This document shows positions 8,733 through 16,966 of a stretch of 64,000 nucleotides of DNA, one piece after another (the stretch's first letter is position 1; each line of letters opens with the position of its first letter). Made by a program: the position numbers and the translations under genes. Origin of the DNA: an uncultured Tateyamaria sp. (GTDB lineage Bacteria > Pseudomonadota > Alphaproteobacteria > Rhodobacterales > Rhodobacteraceae); the NCBI RefSeq assembly GCF_947503045.1, contig NZ_CANNCF010000001.1, forward strand, positions 806,001 through 870,000. Direction: 5' to 3'. The notes beneath the pieces are model-generated. The model saw only the letters and a list, made by a program, of their open reading frames with translations, was not told where the DNA came from and did no database searches.

Positions 8733-8915
8733 TCAGCTCTGGTTGGGGCCTCTGAGGCGCCGGATCGAGGCGCGTACCGCGCGCCAGGCCTTGGCTTCGC
8801 TCAGCTTTTGGGCGCTCAGTGCCTCGGTGGCCTTCTGGGCCGCTTCTGCCTCGGCCCTGTCCCCATGCGCTGCATAGAGCGCGTTTGCATAAACTGCGAC
8901 TTTGGTGGCTTCCAT
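8733..8915 (-). CDS. Small hypothetical protein, 60 residues, Ala-rich
   Basis: ATG 8915 is preceded by an excellent AAGGAGG five bases upstream, which decides the start. The product is helical, rich in Ala, Glu and Lys, and ends basic (RASIRRLRGPNQS). No membrane segment or known motif is recognised. It lies on the same strand inside the dppC-dppD interval, with 126 bp to the dppD start. Function unknown; it could be a small regulator or an unrelated passenger. Confidence 0.6.
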   Translation of the reverse strand: MEATKVAVYANALYAAHGDRAEAEAAQKATEALSAQKLSEAKAWRAVRASIRRLRGPNQS

Positions 8916-9073
8916 TCTTGCCTCCTTGTTCATCAAACGAGAGGGTGCGCCTCGCGCACCGGCAATGTGGACTTTCGACACTACAGGAATTGGGGTTTTG
9001 GCGCAAATGCAGGGCGCGATTATTCGCTCGCCCGAGGGCGCGCGCGACTTCCGGGGTGGAAACTGTGCCCGTG

Positions 9074-9529
9074 CTACTTGCTCAATTCGGCCTGAATGCG
9101 GGGAATGAGCCGGGCTTGCATGGCCTGAAATTCCGGCCCCAGGCTGGTCATCGTCTGTTGCATGAAGGGCGTCATTTTCGACATGGCCGACGCGCCCACA
9201 GGCGAAGAATAAAAGGCGGTCAGTGCCTCGATTTCTTCAAGCGTAAAGCTTTGCGCCATGCCTTCGACCATCGCGTTGACGATCGAGGGTTTCATGCTCT
9301 GCAATTCCTCCGACACGATGCCTGCGACGGTTTCCTGCTGCTCAAGCGTCAGTTGCCCGCCCGTCAGGCCCAGCTGCGCCATCACGCCTGCAGGGGAAAA
9401 CATGTCGTCCAGCAGCTTTTGCTGGACCGGCGTTTCTACATAGGCCTGTGCGGCGTCAAGCCGGGATTGGTCCTGCGCATAGGCTGGTGCCGACAGTGCG
9501 AGGACACAGAGGAAGGCGAATTTTTTCAC
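9074..9529 (-). CDS. DUF2059 domain-containing exported protein
   Basis: A 151-residue protein with a clear signal peptide (MKKFAFLCVLALSAPAYA, cleavage about residue 18). The mature part is helical and carries the DUF2059 pattern: YVETPVQQKLLDDMF, a FTLEEIEALTAFYSSPVGASAMSKM segment near 112-136 and a closing LIPRIQAELSK. Probably periplasmic. Its role in the family is unknown. It starts 10 bp after the dppC stop, so it should be cotranscribed with the peptide transporter. Confidence 0.85.
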   Translation of the reverse strand: MKKFAFLCVLALSAPAYAQDQSRLDAAQAYVETPVQQKLLDDMFSPAGVMAQLGLTGGQLTLEQQETVAGIVSEELQSMKPSIVNAMVEGMAQSFTLEEIEALTAFYSSPVGASAMSKMTPFMQQTMTSLGPEFQAMQARLIPRIQAELSK

Positions 9530-9538
9530 GGGTGTTTC

Positions 9539-10492
9539 CTATCTGAGCCGTGGGTTCAGCGCATCGCGCAGCCAGTCCCCGAGCAGGTTCACCGACAGGG
9601 CCAGCACCAACAGCGTCACCGCCGGGAACAGCAGGATCCACCACTCGCCCGAGAACAGGAAGCCCTGGCCGATGCGGATCAGGGTGCCCAGCGACGGCTG
9701 CGTGGGTGGCGCGCCGACGCCAAGGAAGGACAGCGTCGCCTCGGCGATAATCGCGAGCGCCAGCGAGATGGTCGCGATCACGAGGACTGGCGAGAGTACA
9801 TTGGGCAGGATGTGGCGCACCATGATGGCAGGGCCGGTGCGCCCGATCAGCTTGGCGGCGGCCACGTATTCCTTGTTCTTTTCCACCAGCGTCGCACCGC
9901 GCACCACACGGGCAAACTGCACCCAGTCGGACAGCCCAATGGCGACGATCAACACCCAGATCGCCATCTGGTCGCGGTATTCCACGGGGGTCACGCCCTT
10001 GGCGATCCCAAAGATCAGCATCGCCACGAGGATCGCGGGAAAGGTCAGCTGCACGTCCGCCACGCGCATGATGATGGTCTCGGTCCAGCCCCCCACATAG
10101 CCCGCAAGCAGGCCCAGCGTGATGCCCAGCACCATCGCAAAGGCCACCGCGGCGGCGCCCACAAACAGCGATATGCGCATGCCGTAAAGGATGGTGGAAA
10201 ACACATCCCGCCCCTGATCGTCCGTGCCCAGCCAGAACGTATCGCCGGTGAACGCATTGGGGGTCATCGGCGCCGAAAACCCGTTCATGAGGTTCAGCGA
10301 GGCGGGATCAAACGGGTTATAGGGCGCAATCAACGGCGCAAAAAGCGCGCTCAGCACCAACAGCAACACCAGCGCAAAGCTGACCACCGCCACGGGCGAG
10401 CGCTTGAACTGGTACATGAAATCGGACTGCATCGCGAGCGACAGGCGCGAGGGGTCCTTGACAGGCGTGTCGGGCAGCGGGGTGTCGACCAT
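9539..10492 (-). CDS. dppC: Peptide/nickel ABC transporter permease DppC
   Basis: A 317-residue inner-membrane permease. The N-terminal cytoplasmic stretch and first membrane segment (VVSFALVLLLVLSALFAPLIAP) are followed by the periplasmic FWLGTDDQGRDVFSTILYG motif diagnostic of OppC/DppC proteins. The BPD_transp_1 domain with about five further helices carries the EAA loop (YVAAAKLIGRTGPAIMVRHILPN). It forms the channel with DppB; 2-bp gap to dppB. Confidence 0.92.
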   Translation of the reverse strand: MVDTPLPDTPVKDPSRLSLAMQSDFMYQFKRSPVAVVSFALVLLLVLSALFAPLIAPYNPFDPASLNLMNGFSAPMTPNAFTGDTFWLGTDDQGRDVFSTILYGMRISLFVGAAAVAFAMVLGITLGLLAGYVGGWTETIIMRVADVQLTFPAILVAMLIFGIAKGVTPVEYRDQMAIWVLIVAIGLSDWVQFARVVRGATLVEKNKEYVAAAKLIGRTGPAIMVRHILPNVLSPVLVIATISLALAIIAEATLSFLGVGAPPTQPSLGTLIRIGQGFLFSGEWWILLFPAVTLLVLALSVNLLGDWLRDALNPRLR

Positions 10493-10494
10493 CT

Positions 10495-11475
10495 TCAGTG
10501 CCCTCCGGTCCGGTCAGCGCGCAGGCGCGGGTCAATGGCGAAATAAAGCAGGTCCACAATCAGGTTTATGCCCACAAACATCACCGAAATCAGCATCAGA
10601 TAGGCCGCCATCACCGGGATATCGACAAACTGGATCGCGTTGATGAACAACAGGCCCACACCGGGCCACTGAAACACCGTCTCGGTGATGATGGCAAAAG
10701 CGATGATCGACCCCAACTGCAAGCCCGTCACCGTGATCACCGGTACCAGCGTGTTCTTGAGGGCATGGCGAAAGTTCACCGCCCGCTCGCGCAGGCCACG
10801 GGCGCGGGCAAAACGGATATAATCCTGACGCAAGACCTCCAGCATCTCGGAGCGCACCAGCCGCATGATCAGAGTCATCTGATAAAGCCCGAGGGTAATC
10901 GACGGCAGGATCAGCGCCTTCAGACCGCTTTCGGTCAGGAACCCGGTGGACCAGTTGCCGATCTTGACGGTCTCCCCCCGTCCGAAACTGGGCAGCCAGC
11001 CCAGCTCCACAGAAAATAGGTATATCAACAGGATACCGATCAGAAACGTCGGCAGTGACACCCCGATCAACGACACGGACATGATCACATTCGCCCCGAG
11101 CCCGTTGCGTCGAATCGCGGTAAAGACGCCCAGACCAATGCCGATCGAAATGGCCAGCAATCCGCTGACAGCGGCCAGTTCAAGGGTGGCGGGCGCGCGC
11201 TCCATCAGGATCTCGGCGACCGGGCGACCCTGCCGATAAGACACGCCAAAATTGCCTTGCACGGCGCTGCTGAGGAACTTGTAATACTGCACCACAAAAG
11301 GCTGATCGAGGCCCAGAACCTCGCGCAGTCGCTCGATATCGGCCTGCGTGCGTTCCTGCCCCAGCATGTTGTCGATGGGATCACCGACAAAACGGAACAT
11401 CGAAAACGCCACCAGCCCGACGACGAGCAGGACAAGGGCGGATTGGGCGATGCGTTGGATGATGTAGGCGAGCAT
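10495..11475 (-). CDS. dppB: Peptide/nickel ABC transporter permease DppB
   Basis: A 326-residue OppB/DppB-type permease with the typical N-terminal helix (MLAYIIQRIAQSALVLLVVGLVAF), a YRQGRPVAEIL segment, five or six membrane helices and the EAA cytoplasmic loop YIRFARARGLRERAVNFRHALKN. It is the first permease gene of the leftward operon dppB-dppC-DUF2059-small gene-dppD-dppF. The matching solute-binding proteins are upstream at 13.7 and 17.0 kb. Confidence 0.92.
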   Translation of the reverse strand: MLAYIIQRIAQSALVLLVVGLVAFSMFRFVGDPIDNMLGQERTQADIERLREVLGLDQPFVVQYYKFLSSAVQGNFGVSYRQGRPVAEILMERAPATLELAAVSGLLAISIGIGLGVFTAIRRNGLGANVIMSVSLIGVSLPTFLIGILLIYLFSVELGWLPSFGRGETVKIGNWSTGFLTESGLKALILPSITLGLYQMTLIMRLVRSEMLEVLRQDYIRFARARGLRERAVNFRHALKNTLVPVITVTGLQLGSIIAFAIITETVFQWPGVGLLFINAIQFVDIPVMAAYLMLISVMFVGINLIVDLLYFAIDPRLRADRTGGH

Positions 11476-11547
11476 GGGCCAAGCAGATAACGTGTGACGG
11501 TGCGGGTCAAGCGGAAAGCGGGGCAGAGCGCATGCGCAGGCGCGACT

Positions 11548-12507
11548 TTAGCCCGCCAGTGCCGCCGCCGTTCTGCTTTTCTTGAAGCCTGCAGGGGAAA
11601 ACCCAGTTTCCTTCTTGAACGCGCGCGCGAATGCGGAATCCGAGGCATAGCCCACACATTCCGCCACATCCGCGACCGAGTTGATCGGGTCCATCAGGGC
11701 GGTCTTGGCAATCTCCATCCGCCAGCGTGTCACATAGTCCAGCGGCGTCATCGCCATCTTTTTCTGGAACGTCACCGCAAAACTGGTGCGTGACATGCCC
11801 GCACTGCTGGCGAGGCGTTCGACCGTCCAGTTGCGTTGCGGGGTTTTGTGAAATGCATCCAGCGCCCCCACGATGTTCTGATCCGAAAACCCGCTCAGCC
11901 CCCATGTTGGGGCGGCATCACTCTCGACAAAGCTGCGGATGGCTTGGGCCAGAATCGCCTCGGACATCTTCAGCGCGATCAGATCGCCGCCCATGCGTTG
12001 GCCACCGGCCTCGTCCCCGATCACCCGCAGCGTCGCCTCCATCCATTTCCCAGCCGTTTCGCCATAGTTCTTGATGTGAAGCAGCGGTGGCAGACGTTCA
12101 AACAGGATATGCGTGGAATCAGGCACGAACGAGAAATGCCCGCAGATCAACTGGGTTTCGCTCACCGGCTGGGACTCGCCGCCATAGACCAGCACCCCGG
12201 TGCCATCAAAACCGGATTTTTCCAGAACGGTTTCCAGCGGCAGCACGGTCGTATCGGGGTCATGTCCGCAATAAAGGTCATGCGAGGCGCCATGCGGAAC
12301 GATGATCAGATCCCCCTGTTCGATCGTAACCGGTTCGGCGACCCCGGCCACGCGCACAAGGCACGCACCCCGGTGCGCATAGTGGAACCGCGCCACGTTC
12401 TCGAACGGCGGAACGGCGACCCCCCACGGCTTGGAAAAGGACGTGCGGAAATAGAGTGTGCCGCGCATGGACAGTCGGGTGAGGATATCACTGAGCAGAT
12501 CAAGCAT
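11548..12507 (-). CDS. AraC-family transcriptional regulator with N-terminal cupin
   Basis: About 319 residues. The N-terminal AraC-type cupin (cupin_6) includes MLDLLSDIL, FHYAHRGACL and the QGDLIIVPHGASHDLY segment with the effector pocket. The C-terminal ~100 residues contain the double helix-turn-helix (SSAGMSRTSFAVTFQKKMAMTPLDYVTRWRM, then VADVAECVGYASDSAFARAFKKETGFSPAGFKK). ATG 12507 is chosen as the homology start; a GTG at 12522 is an alternative. It lies between dppB and the divergent DUF4142/cupredoxin pair and could control either side. Confidence 0.88.
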   Translation of the reverse strand: MLDLLSDILTRLSMRGTLYFRTSFSKPWGVAVPPFENVARFHYAHRGACLVRVAGVAEPVTIEQGDLIIVPHGASHDLYCGHDPDTTVLPLETVLEKSGFDGTGVLVYGGESQPVSETQLICGHFSFVPDSTHILFERLPPLLHIKNYGETAGKWMEATLRVIGDEAGGQRMGGDLIALKMSEAILAQAIRSFVESDAAPTWGLSGFSDQNIVGALDAFHKTPQRNWTVERLASSAGMSRTSFAVTFQKKMAMTPLDYVTRWRMEIAKTALMDPINSVADVAECVGYASDSAFARAFKKETGFSPAGFKKSRTAAALAG

Positions 12508-12644
12508 GCCTCTGACATGCACTAAATTTTCTCTTCGTACAAGAGTTTGAACGATCTGTATGAAATTATGAACGTATGCGCATGTATCGCAGGGTATTTT
12601 GTGGGGTACGTGGTCTCATAGTCAAAAAATGATGGAGAAACCCA

Positions 12645-13172
12645 ATGAAGACCATGATATCCGCTCTCGCCTTTGCCGTTGCCCTGATGGGCGCCCCGGC
12701 CACCGCACAAGACGTTGCCGCGATGAACGATCTCGAATTCGCGCATATCGCCTACACGGCTGACAATATCGACATTCGCTACGCGCATCTCGCGCTGGCC
12801 CTGTCCAAGAACCCCGACGTGCACGAATTCGCCCGCACCATGATCCGCGATCATGAGGCCGTGAATGCCGCCGCACTGGGCCTGCTGGAAAAACTGGGTG
12901 CCAGCGCGCAGGACAACGCCGTCAGCCAATCCCTCGAAGTGCGCGCCGACCAGATCATCGCCGGGTTCATCGAGCTGGAAGGCGCTGCCTTTGACAAGGC
13001 TTACGCTGAAAACGAACTGGCCTATCACCAGGAAGTCAACGCACTGGTGGGTGGGACGATGATCCCCAACATCGACAACGCCGAGGTCAAGGCGCTGTTC
13101 GAGGAAGGTCTCGAAATCTTCAAGGCGCATGAAAAGCACGCCGAGATGATGGTCAAAAAGCTCGGCAAATGA
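12645..13172 (+). CDS. DUF4142 domain-containing exported protein
   Basis: A 175-residue protein with a signal peptide (MKTMISALAFAVALMGAPATA). The mature protein is a helical, ferritin-like DUF4142 bundle with His/Glu residues in likely metal-facing positions (EFAHIAYTADNIDIRYAHLAL, FARTMIRDHEAVN, YHQEVNALV, AHEKHAEMMVKKL). Its stop overlaps the start of a blue-copper protein (ATGA), so the two are coupled. DUF4142 proteins are linked by others to oxidative or metal stress; a redox/copper role is inference here. Confidence 0.87.
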   Translation: MKTMISALAFAVALMGAPATAQDVAAMNDLEFAHIAYTADNIDIRYAHLALALSKNPDVHEFARTMIRDHEAVNAAALGLLEKLGASAQDNAVSQSLEVRADQIIAGFIELEGAAFDKAYAENELAYHQEVNALVGGTMIPNIDNAEVKALFEEGLEIFKAHEKHAEMMVKKLGK

Positions 13173-13510
13173 CCGCGCTCGTAACCCGCCGCAAGGTGAT
13201 CGCAGGAGTGGCGGCAACATCCGCCGCTCTTGCTATGCCGGGCTCGGTTCTGGCGGCCCCCACGGCGCACGAGGTCCGGATCAAACGCTTTGCCTTTGTG
13301 CCTGACCGCATTCAGGTCCGTGTCGGGGACACGGTCCGGTGGATCAACGAAGACCTCGCGCCCCACACGGCCACGGCCGAGTCCTTTGACTGGGACACTG
13401 GCGAGATCGTGCGAAACCAAAGCGCGGAGGTGATCGTCACCGCTGAAATGGACACACAATATTTTTGTGTGTTTCACCCCCACATGAAGGGCGCGATAGA
13501 GCTGGTCTGA
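13169..13510 (+). CDS. Cupredoxin (plastocyanin/amicyanin-like blue copper protein), Tat-type signal
   Basis: A 113-residue protein whose N-terminus (TRRKVIAGVAATSAALAMPGSVLAA) looks like a twin-arginine signal. The mature ~83-residue domain has a type 1 copper site: His66 (APHTATA), then Cys100, His103 and Met106 in a C-x2-H-x2-M arrangement like amicyanin. It is a probable periplasmic electron carrier or copper-binding protein. It overlaps the DUF4142 gene by 4 bp. Confidence 0.88.
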   Translation: MTALVTRRKVIAGVAATSAALAMPGSVLAAPTAHEVRIKRFAFVPDRIQVRVGDTVRWINEDLAPHTATAESFDWDTGEIVRNQSAEVIVTAEMDTQYFCVFHPHMKGAIELV

Positions 13511-13577
13511 CGGCCAGCGGATCGCTCGGATGTGGCCTGCCACAGGTCGCGGCAACAGGCCCCCACCACTCACGAAA

Positions 13578-13614
13578 AGAGGCGGAAACCTTGTCGAAAG
13601 GTTAATCCGCCTCT
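13578..13614. terminator. Hairpin after the cupredoxin gene
   Basis: AGAGGCGGA at 13578-13586 pairs perfectly with TCCGCCTCT at 13606-13614; the enclosed AACC...GGTT extends the stem. It lies 68 bp after the cupredoxin stop in a convergent gap. No long T-run follows, so terminator strength is uncertain. Confidence 0.55.
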
Positions 13615-13643
13615 GTAAGCCACTGATTTTGTTAGAGTGGGGT

Positions 13644-13664
13644 GCTGTCCCAGCGTGGGACAGC
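13644..13664 (-). terminator. Hairpin after the first binding-protein gene
   Basis: GCTGTCCCA (13644-13652) and TGGGACAGC (13656-13664) form a perfect 9-bp stem with a GCG loop, 5 bp beyond the stop of the leftward binding-protein gene. Probable terminator, without an obvious U-tract. Confidence 0.6.
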
Positions 13665-13669
13665 CCTTC

Positions 13670-15232
13670 TTAGTTCACCGTCACCCATTTCAGGATGAAG
13701 AAGTTGTCCGGACGCTGGGTCAGCTCGATGTTGCTCTGCGCCCCCCAGACCAGCGGCTGGACATAAAGCGGCACATAGGCCACCTCGTCCTGCAGGATCT
13801 TGGCCGTTTCATCCAGCATCGCCTGCCGCTTGGTATCGTCGATCTCCGACTGGATCATTGGCAACAACTCGTCCACGCGGGCGTTCGAATAGCCGCCAAA
13901 GTTCCACGACCCCAGCTTCTTCTCCTCGTTGGGGGTGGAGGCCAGAAAGCGCACCGGATGCTCGGCATCAAAGGTGCCCGGCGACCAGCCCAGAAGATAC
14001 ATGTCAAAATTGTCGGCGCGCAGTTCGGGCCAGTAGTTCTGAACCGGCATCGCATCCAGCGTCGCCGTGATCCCCACCTGCGCCAGCATGCCCGTGATCG
14101 CCTGACAGACAGCCTCGTCATTCAGGTAGCGGTCGTTGGGACATTTGAGGCCAAAGGAGAACCCGTTCTCATATCCCGCCTCGGCCAGCAGCGCCTTGGC
14201 CGCATCAGGGTCATAGGCGGGCCGTTCGCTCAAGCCCGCCGAATAGCCGCGCATCGCCGCACTCACCAACTGGCTGGCAGGCTCCGCATTGCCGCGCATG
14301 ATCGTCTGCAGGATGGCAGGCACGTTGATCGCATGGGCCACCGCGCGGCGCACCCGCACGTCCGAGAAGGGGTTGGTGTCGGTGGTGTCGTTGGAGTATT
14401 TCAGCGCGTCGGCCTCATGCGGAAAGCCGAGCATGATGATCCGCGCCTCGATCCCCTGGAACACCTTGACCGCGTCGTTGCCAGCCAGCCGCGCGGTGTC
14501 CTGAATTGGCACCGGGTTGATCAGGTCGACATCGCCTGACAGCAGGGCCGCCACCGCGGTGGCCGAGTTCTGGATCGGCGTCAGTTGAGCGTTGGTGATG
14601 TTGTGCTCGGCCTCGTCCCACCAGTCGGCATGAGGTTCCAGCACGGTCATCAGACCGGGCTCGCGCACGGTGACCCGGAAGGGGCCGGTGCCGTTGGTGT
14701 TGAGCGTGGCGTGGTTGCCGTTTTCCTTGTCGGGGAGGGTGGTGCCATTGGCCTCGGCCCAGCCGGAATCCATGATCATCCAGTTGGCGATGCTGTCGGG
14801 AAAGATCGGGTTGGGCGCCGTTGTCATGATGTCGACCGTATAGTCGTCGACCTTGACCACGTCCGAAACCGGCGCAAACCAGCTGCGCGTGTCCGAGGAT
14901 TCGTCGCTCGCCCGCTGGTAGGAAAAGATCACGTCGTCGGCGTTGAAGGCTTCGCCGCCGTGAAAGGTGACGCCCTGGCGAAGGGTAAAGCGCCAGCCCT
15001 CACCGTCGCCAATGGGTTCCCATGCGGTGGCCAGCGACGGCTCGATCGCCATGTCCTTGCCGCGCCGCACGAGCCCTTCGTAGACGTTGTTGAGGAAGCC
15101 CAGAACGGGGGCCGAGTTGACCGCATGCGGGTCCATAGTCTGCGGGTCGGTCGTTTCCGCCCATTTGAAGTTTTCAGCCCATACGGGAGCGGCTCCAAGG
15201 CTGAGGGCGATGGGGAGAACGTATCGGAACAT
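13670..15232 (-). CDS. Peptide ABC transporter substrate-binding protein (SBP_bac_5), paralogue 1
   Basis: A 520-residue exported protein: signal peptide MFRYVLPIALSLGAAPVWA, then the family-5 binding-protein fold with DPQTMDPHAVN, RQGVTFHGGEAFNADDVIFSYQRA, NGTGPFRV, DVRVRRAVAHAIN and GFSFGLKCPNDRYLNDEAVCQAI. It delivers peptides to DppBC in the periplasm. No lipobox is seen, so probably soluble. Clearly related along its length to the second binding protein at 16.97-18.54 kb. It is separated from dppB by the AraC gene and the DUF4142 pair. Confidence 0.92.
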   Translation of the reverse strand: MFRYVLPIALSLGAAPVWAENFKWAETTDPQTMDPHAVNSAPVLGFLNNVYEGLVRRGKDMAIEPSLATAWEPIGDGEGWRFTLRQGVTFHGGEAFNADDVIFSYQRASDESSDTRSWFAPVSDVVKVDDYTVDIMTTAPNPIFPDSIANWMIMDSGWAEANGTTLPDKENGNHATLNTNGTGPFRVTVREPGLMTVLEPHADWWDEAEHNITNAQLTPIQNSATAVAALLSGDVDLINPVPIQDTARLAGNDAVKVFQGIEARIIMLGFPHEADALKYSNDTTDTNPFSDVRVRRAVAHAINVPAILQTIMRGNAEPASQLVSAAMRGYSAGLSERPAYDPDAAKALLAEAGYENGFSFGLKCPNDRYLNDEAVCQAITGMLAQVGITATLDAMPVQNYWPELRADNFDMYLLGWSPGTFDAEHPVRFLASTPNEEKKLGSWNFGGYSNARVDELLPMIQSEIDDTKRQAMLDETAKILQDEVAYVPLYVQPLVWGAQSNIELTQRPDNFFILKWVTVN

Positions 15233-15676
15233 CGGGTATCCTTTTCGTGAGGTGGCAGAGCTTTGAGGATACTAGAGCCGAGTACGCGCAGAAATGGAAG
15301 GGGAGGGGTGTTGATGGCGTTGCGTTGAAAGGCGATGAAGGTTGGATGGGCTGCAGTCGCCTACAGGGCGCTGGGTTTGCGGAGCCATGGTCGATGTCCA
15401 CGTCTGGAGCCCATCACAACATGCAGCGCCGATCTGTTGCCAGCCCGGTGGGGCGGACTGGCAATGGATCGGCGCCTTCGGCTTGCTTCCGATCCGTGTG
15501 CTGAGTGGTTGCGTTGCAACGAGGGGCGGCTGTGAGCACAGAATCGCAAATTCTGAGTGCGGCGCGAATGTCTGGTCGCGCAACACATGCGAGTCTTTCT
15601 TGACGCACCACAGATTCCGAAAAACCATTGTGCCGCAAGGCGAGCCACCTTGGGAGCCGCTTGCAGTTTTCTCCAA
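15233..15676. other. Intergenic region of lower GC, no gene recognised
   Basis: This 444-bp gap between the first binding-protein gene and the P-loop gene has short open frames in nearly every frame on both strands, none with a family pattern or a good ribosome-binding site. Composition is less GC-rich than the flanks. It may hold remnants of inserted DNA plus the promoters for the flanking divergent genes. Confidence 0.4.
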
Positions 15677-16621
15677 ATGTCTTACCGTTTCGAGACGGTC
15701 ATTTTTGTTAGAGTCATCGCTGCATTTGTTCTTTCGTCGCGGGTTTCAGGGGGGTGCGCCATTTCGACCGATAACTTTTCAGAAACCAGTACTTGGAAGG
15801 TTCTGAACGACGCCGTGCGACATTGCCGGTTGGTCTTATTTACGGGATTGCCTGCATCCGGAAAATCTTTCCTGCTGCGCGAGGCGGTCTTGATTGCGAA
15901 GACAGCAGAGCGCCGCGTTAAGATGATACGTTGGGACATTGCACTTGCGCCATTCCAAGAAGAACGGATTCTTGCGAAGTACCCGGATGTTGTGGATGGG
16001 AGCCATCCGATTGTTCGAAGAGCCGCCGGACATTGGGGGAGGCAATCCATTGCCCTTTGGCTGGAGAAGAACAGTGATCCAACGGAAATAATCATTGGGG
16101 AAGTCCCGATTGTCGGGAACAGATATTCTGAATTTGTTCAGACACTTCCGGACCAAGCAGAGCAAGTATTGGCGTCCGATAGCGCAGCTTTCTTCTATCC
16201 TGTGCCAACGCCAGAGGTGCTGGAAAAGTTAGAGGCGATCCGGAGGGCGACTTTTGCGAAACCACAACACCCACATGAAGCCAAAGATGCCCCGCCCGCC
16301 ACAATGGACTTAGCTTGGCGTCTAACGCACGAAAAAGCCCTACAACTTGGTTTGGTTGCGCCGGATGATGTCGATGCGCACGGCAAATACTCAGAGATAG
16401 TCTACAGGCGTTTTTTCGACCACCTGCTACAACATCGGGTTTCTCGAGCGCTTGAAGTTGATGCAATCTATTCCGGAAGCGGGTCTGCGCACGACTTGGC
16501 GAGCGGCTTCACCGAACTGATTGCAACGCCCACAGATGCCGCAAGCGCCATTGCTGAAGTTGAGATGATGATGAGTGCTGAAGAAGCAGCCCAGGCTGTT
16601 CAAGACTGGTACAAGGTCTAA
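15677..16621 (+). CDS. P-loop NTPase / kinase-like protein of unknown function
   Basis: About 314 residues with a strong Walker A motif GLPASGKS (about 57-64), preceded by a beta-strand (RLVLFT). The next strand ends in KMIRWDIAL; the sequence contains IIIGEVPIVGNRYSEF and a Glu/Asp-rich C-terminus (AIAEVEMMMSAEEAAQAVQDWYKV). This resembles small-molecule kinases and zeta-toxin-like P-loop proteins in outline only; I do not recognise a family. The start is uncertain: ATG 15677 and an ATG at 15557 are in frame, and the true start could be nearer the P-loop. Base composition is lower in GC than its neighbours, suggesting transfer. Confidence 0.6.
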   Translation: MSYRFETVIFVRVIAAFVLSSRVSGGCAISTDNFSETSTWKVLNDAVRHCRLVLFTGLPASGKSFLLREAVLIAKTAERRVKMIRWDIALAPFQEERILAKYPDVVDGSHPIVRRAAGHWGRQSIALWLEKNSDPTEIIIGEVPIVGNRYSEFVQTLPDQAEQVLASDSAAFFYPVPTPEVLEKLEAIRRATFAKPQHPHEAKDAPPATMDLAWRLTHEKALQLGLVAPDDVDAHGKYSEIVYRRFFDHLLQHRVSRALEVDAIYSGSGSAHDLASGFTELIATPTDAASAIAEVEMMMSAEEAAQAVQDWYKV

Positions 16622-16966
16622 CGTTTGCCCTCCAATTTAGAACCATTCACGTAGTTGCCATCCGTGTTCGCGGGCTCCGTGAAGCTGCATGACTGTCACA
16701 AAAATTCTCCAATTTTCCAGAGTAGCCCCTCCACGAAAAGAAGTCATTTCCAGTGCCGGCTTCTTCGAAGCAGACTTTCGTGCAGGCGCAGCGAAAGGGC
16801 GCTTCGTCCTGCTGGCCAACCGTCCACTATCAAATCCAACCAAAGCTCTTGGCTCTGAACGAAGATTGCCATTCGCGCCTCAAACAACCGTTTTTCTCCC
16901 CAACTCAACGCCCAACAAAAAAGGCGGCACCAACGGTACCGCCTTTTCCTGCGCTTGGTACGCGAC
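16622..16966. other. Intergenic region ending in a terminator, no gene recognised
   Basis: This 345-bp gap between two convergent genes contains short overlapping frames with no family pattern. The only structure seen is the terminator at 16917-16947. GC content is lower than in the flanking binding-protein genes. Confidence 0.4.
16917..16947 (-). terminator. Rho-independent terminator of the second binding-protein gene
   Basis: Read on the minus strand: AAAAGGCGGTACC, loop GTT, GGTGCCGCC followed by TTTTTT. It has a near-perfect stem (one mismatch) and a U-tract, 20 bp after the stop at 16967. Confidence 0.85.

Noticed and set aside
13169-13200. Frameshift at the DUF4142/cupredoxin junction
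   Set aside because: The second frame has its own ATG and a Tat-like signal, so these are two overlapping genes and not a broken one.
15272-15676. Minus-strand 134-codon open frame in the low-GC gap
   Set aside because: No ribosome-binding site or family pattern; several overlapping frames of similar length exist here.
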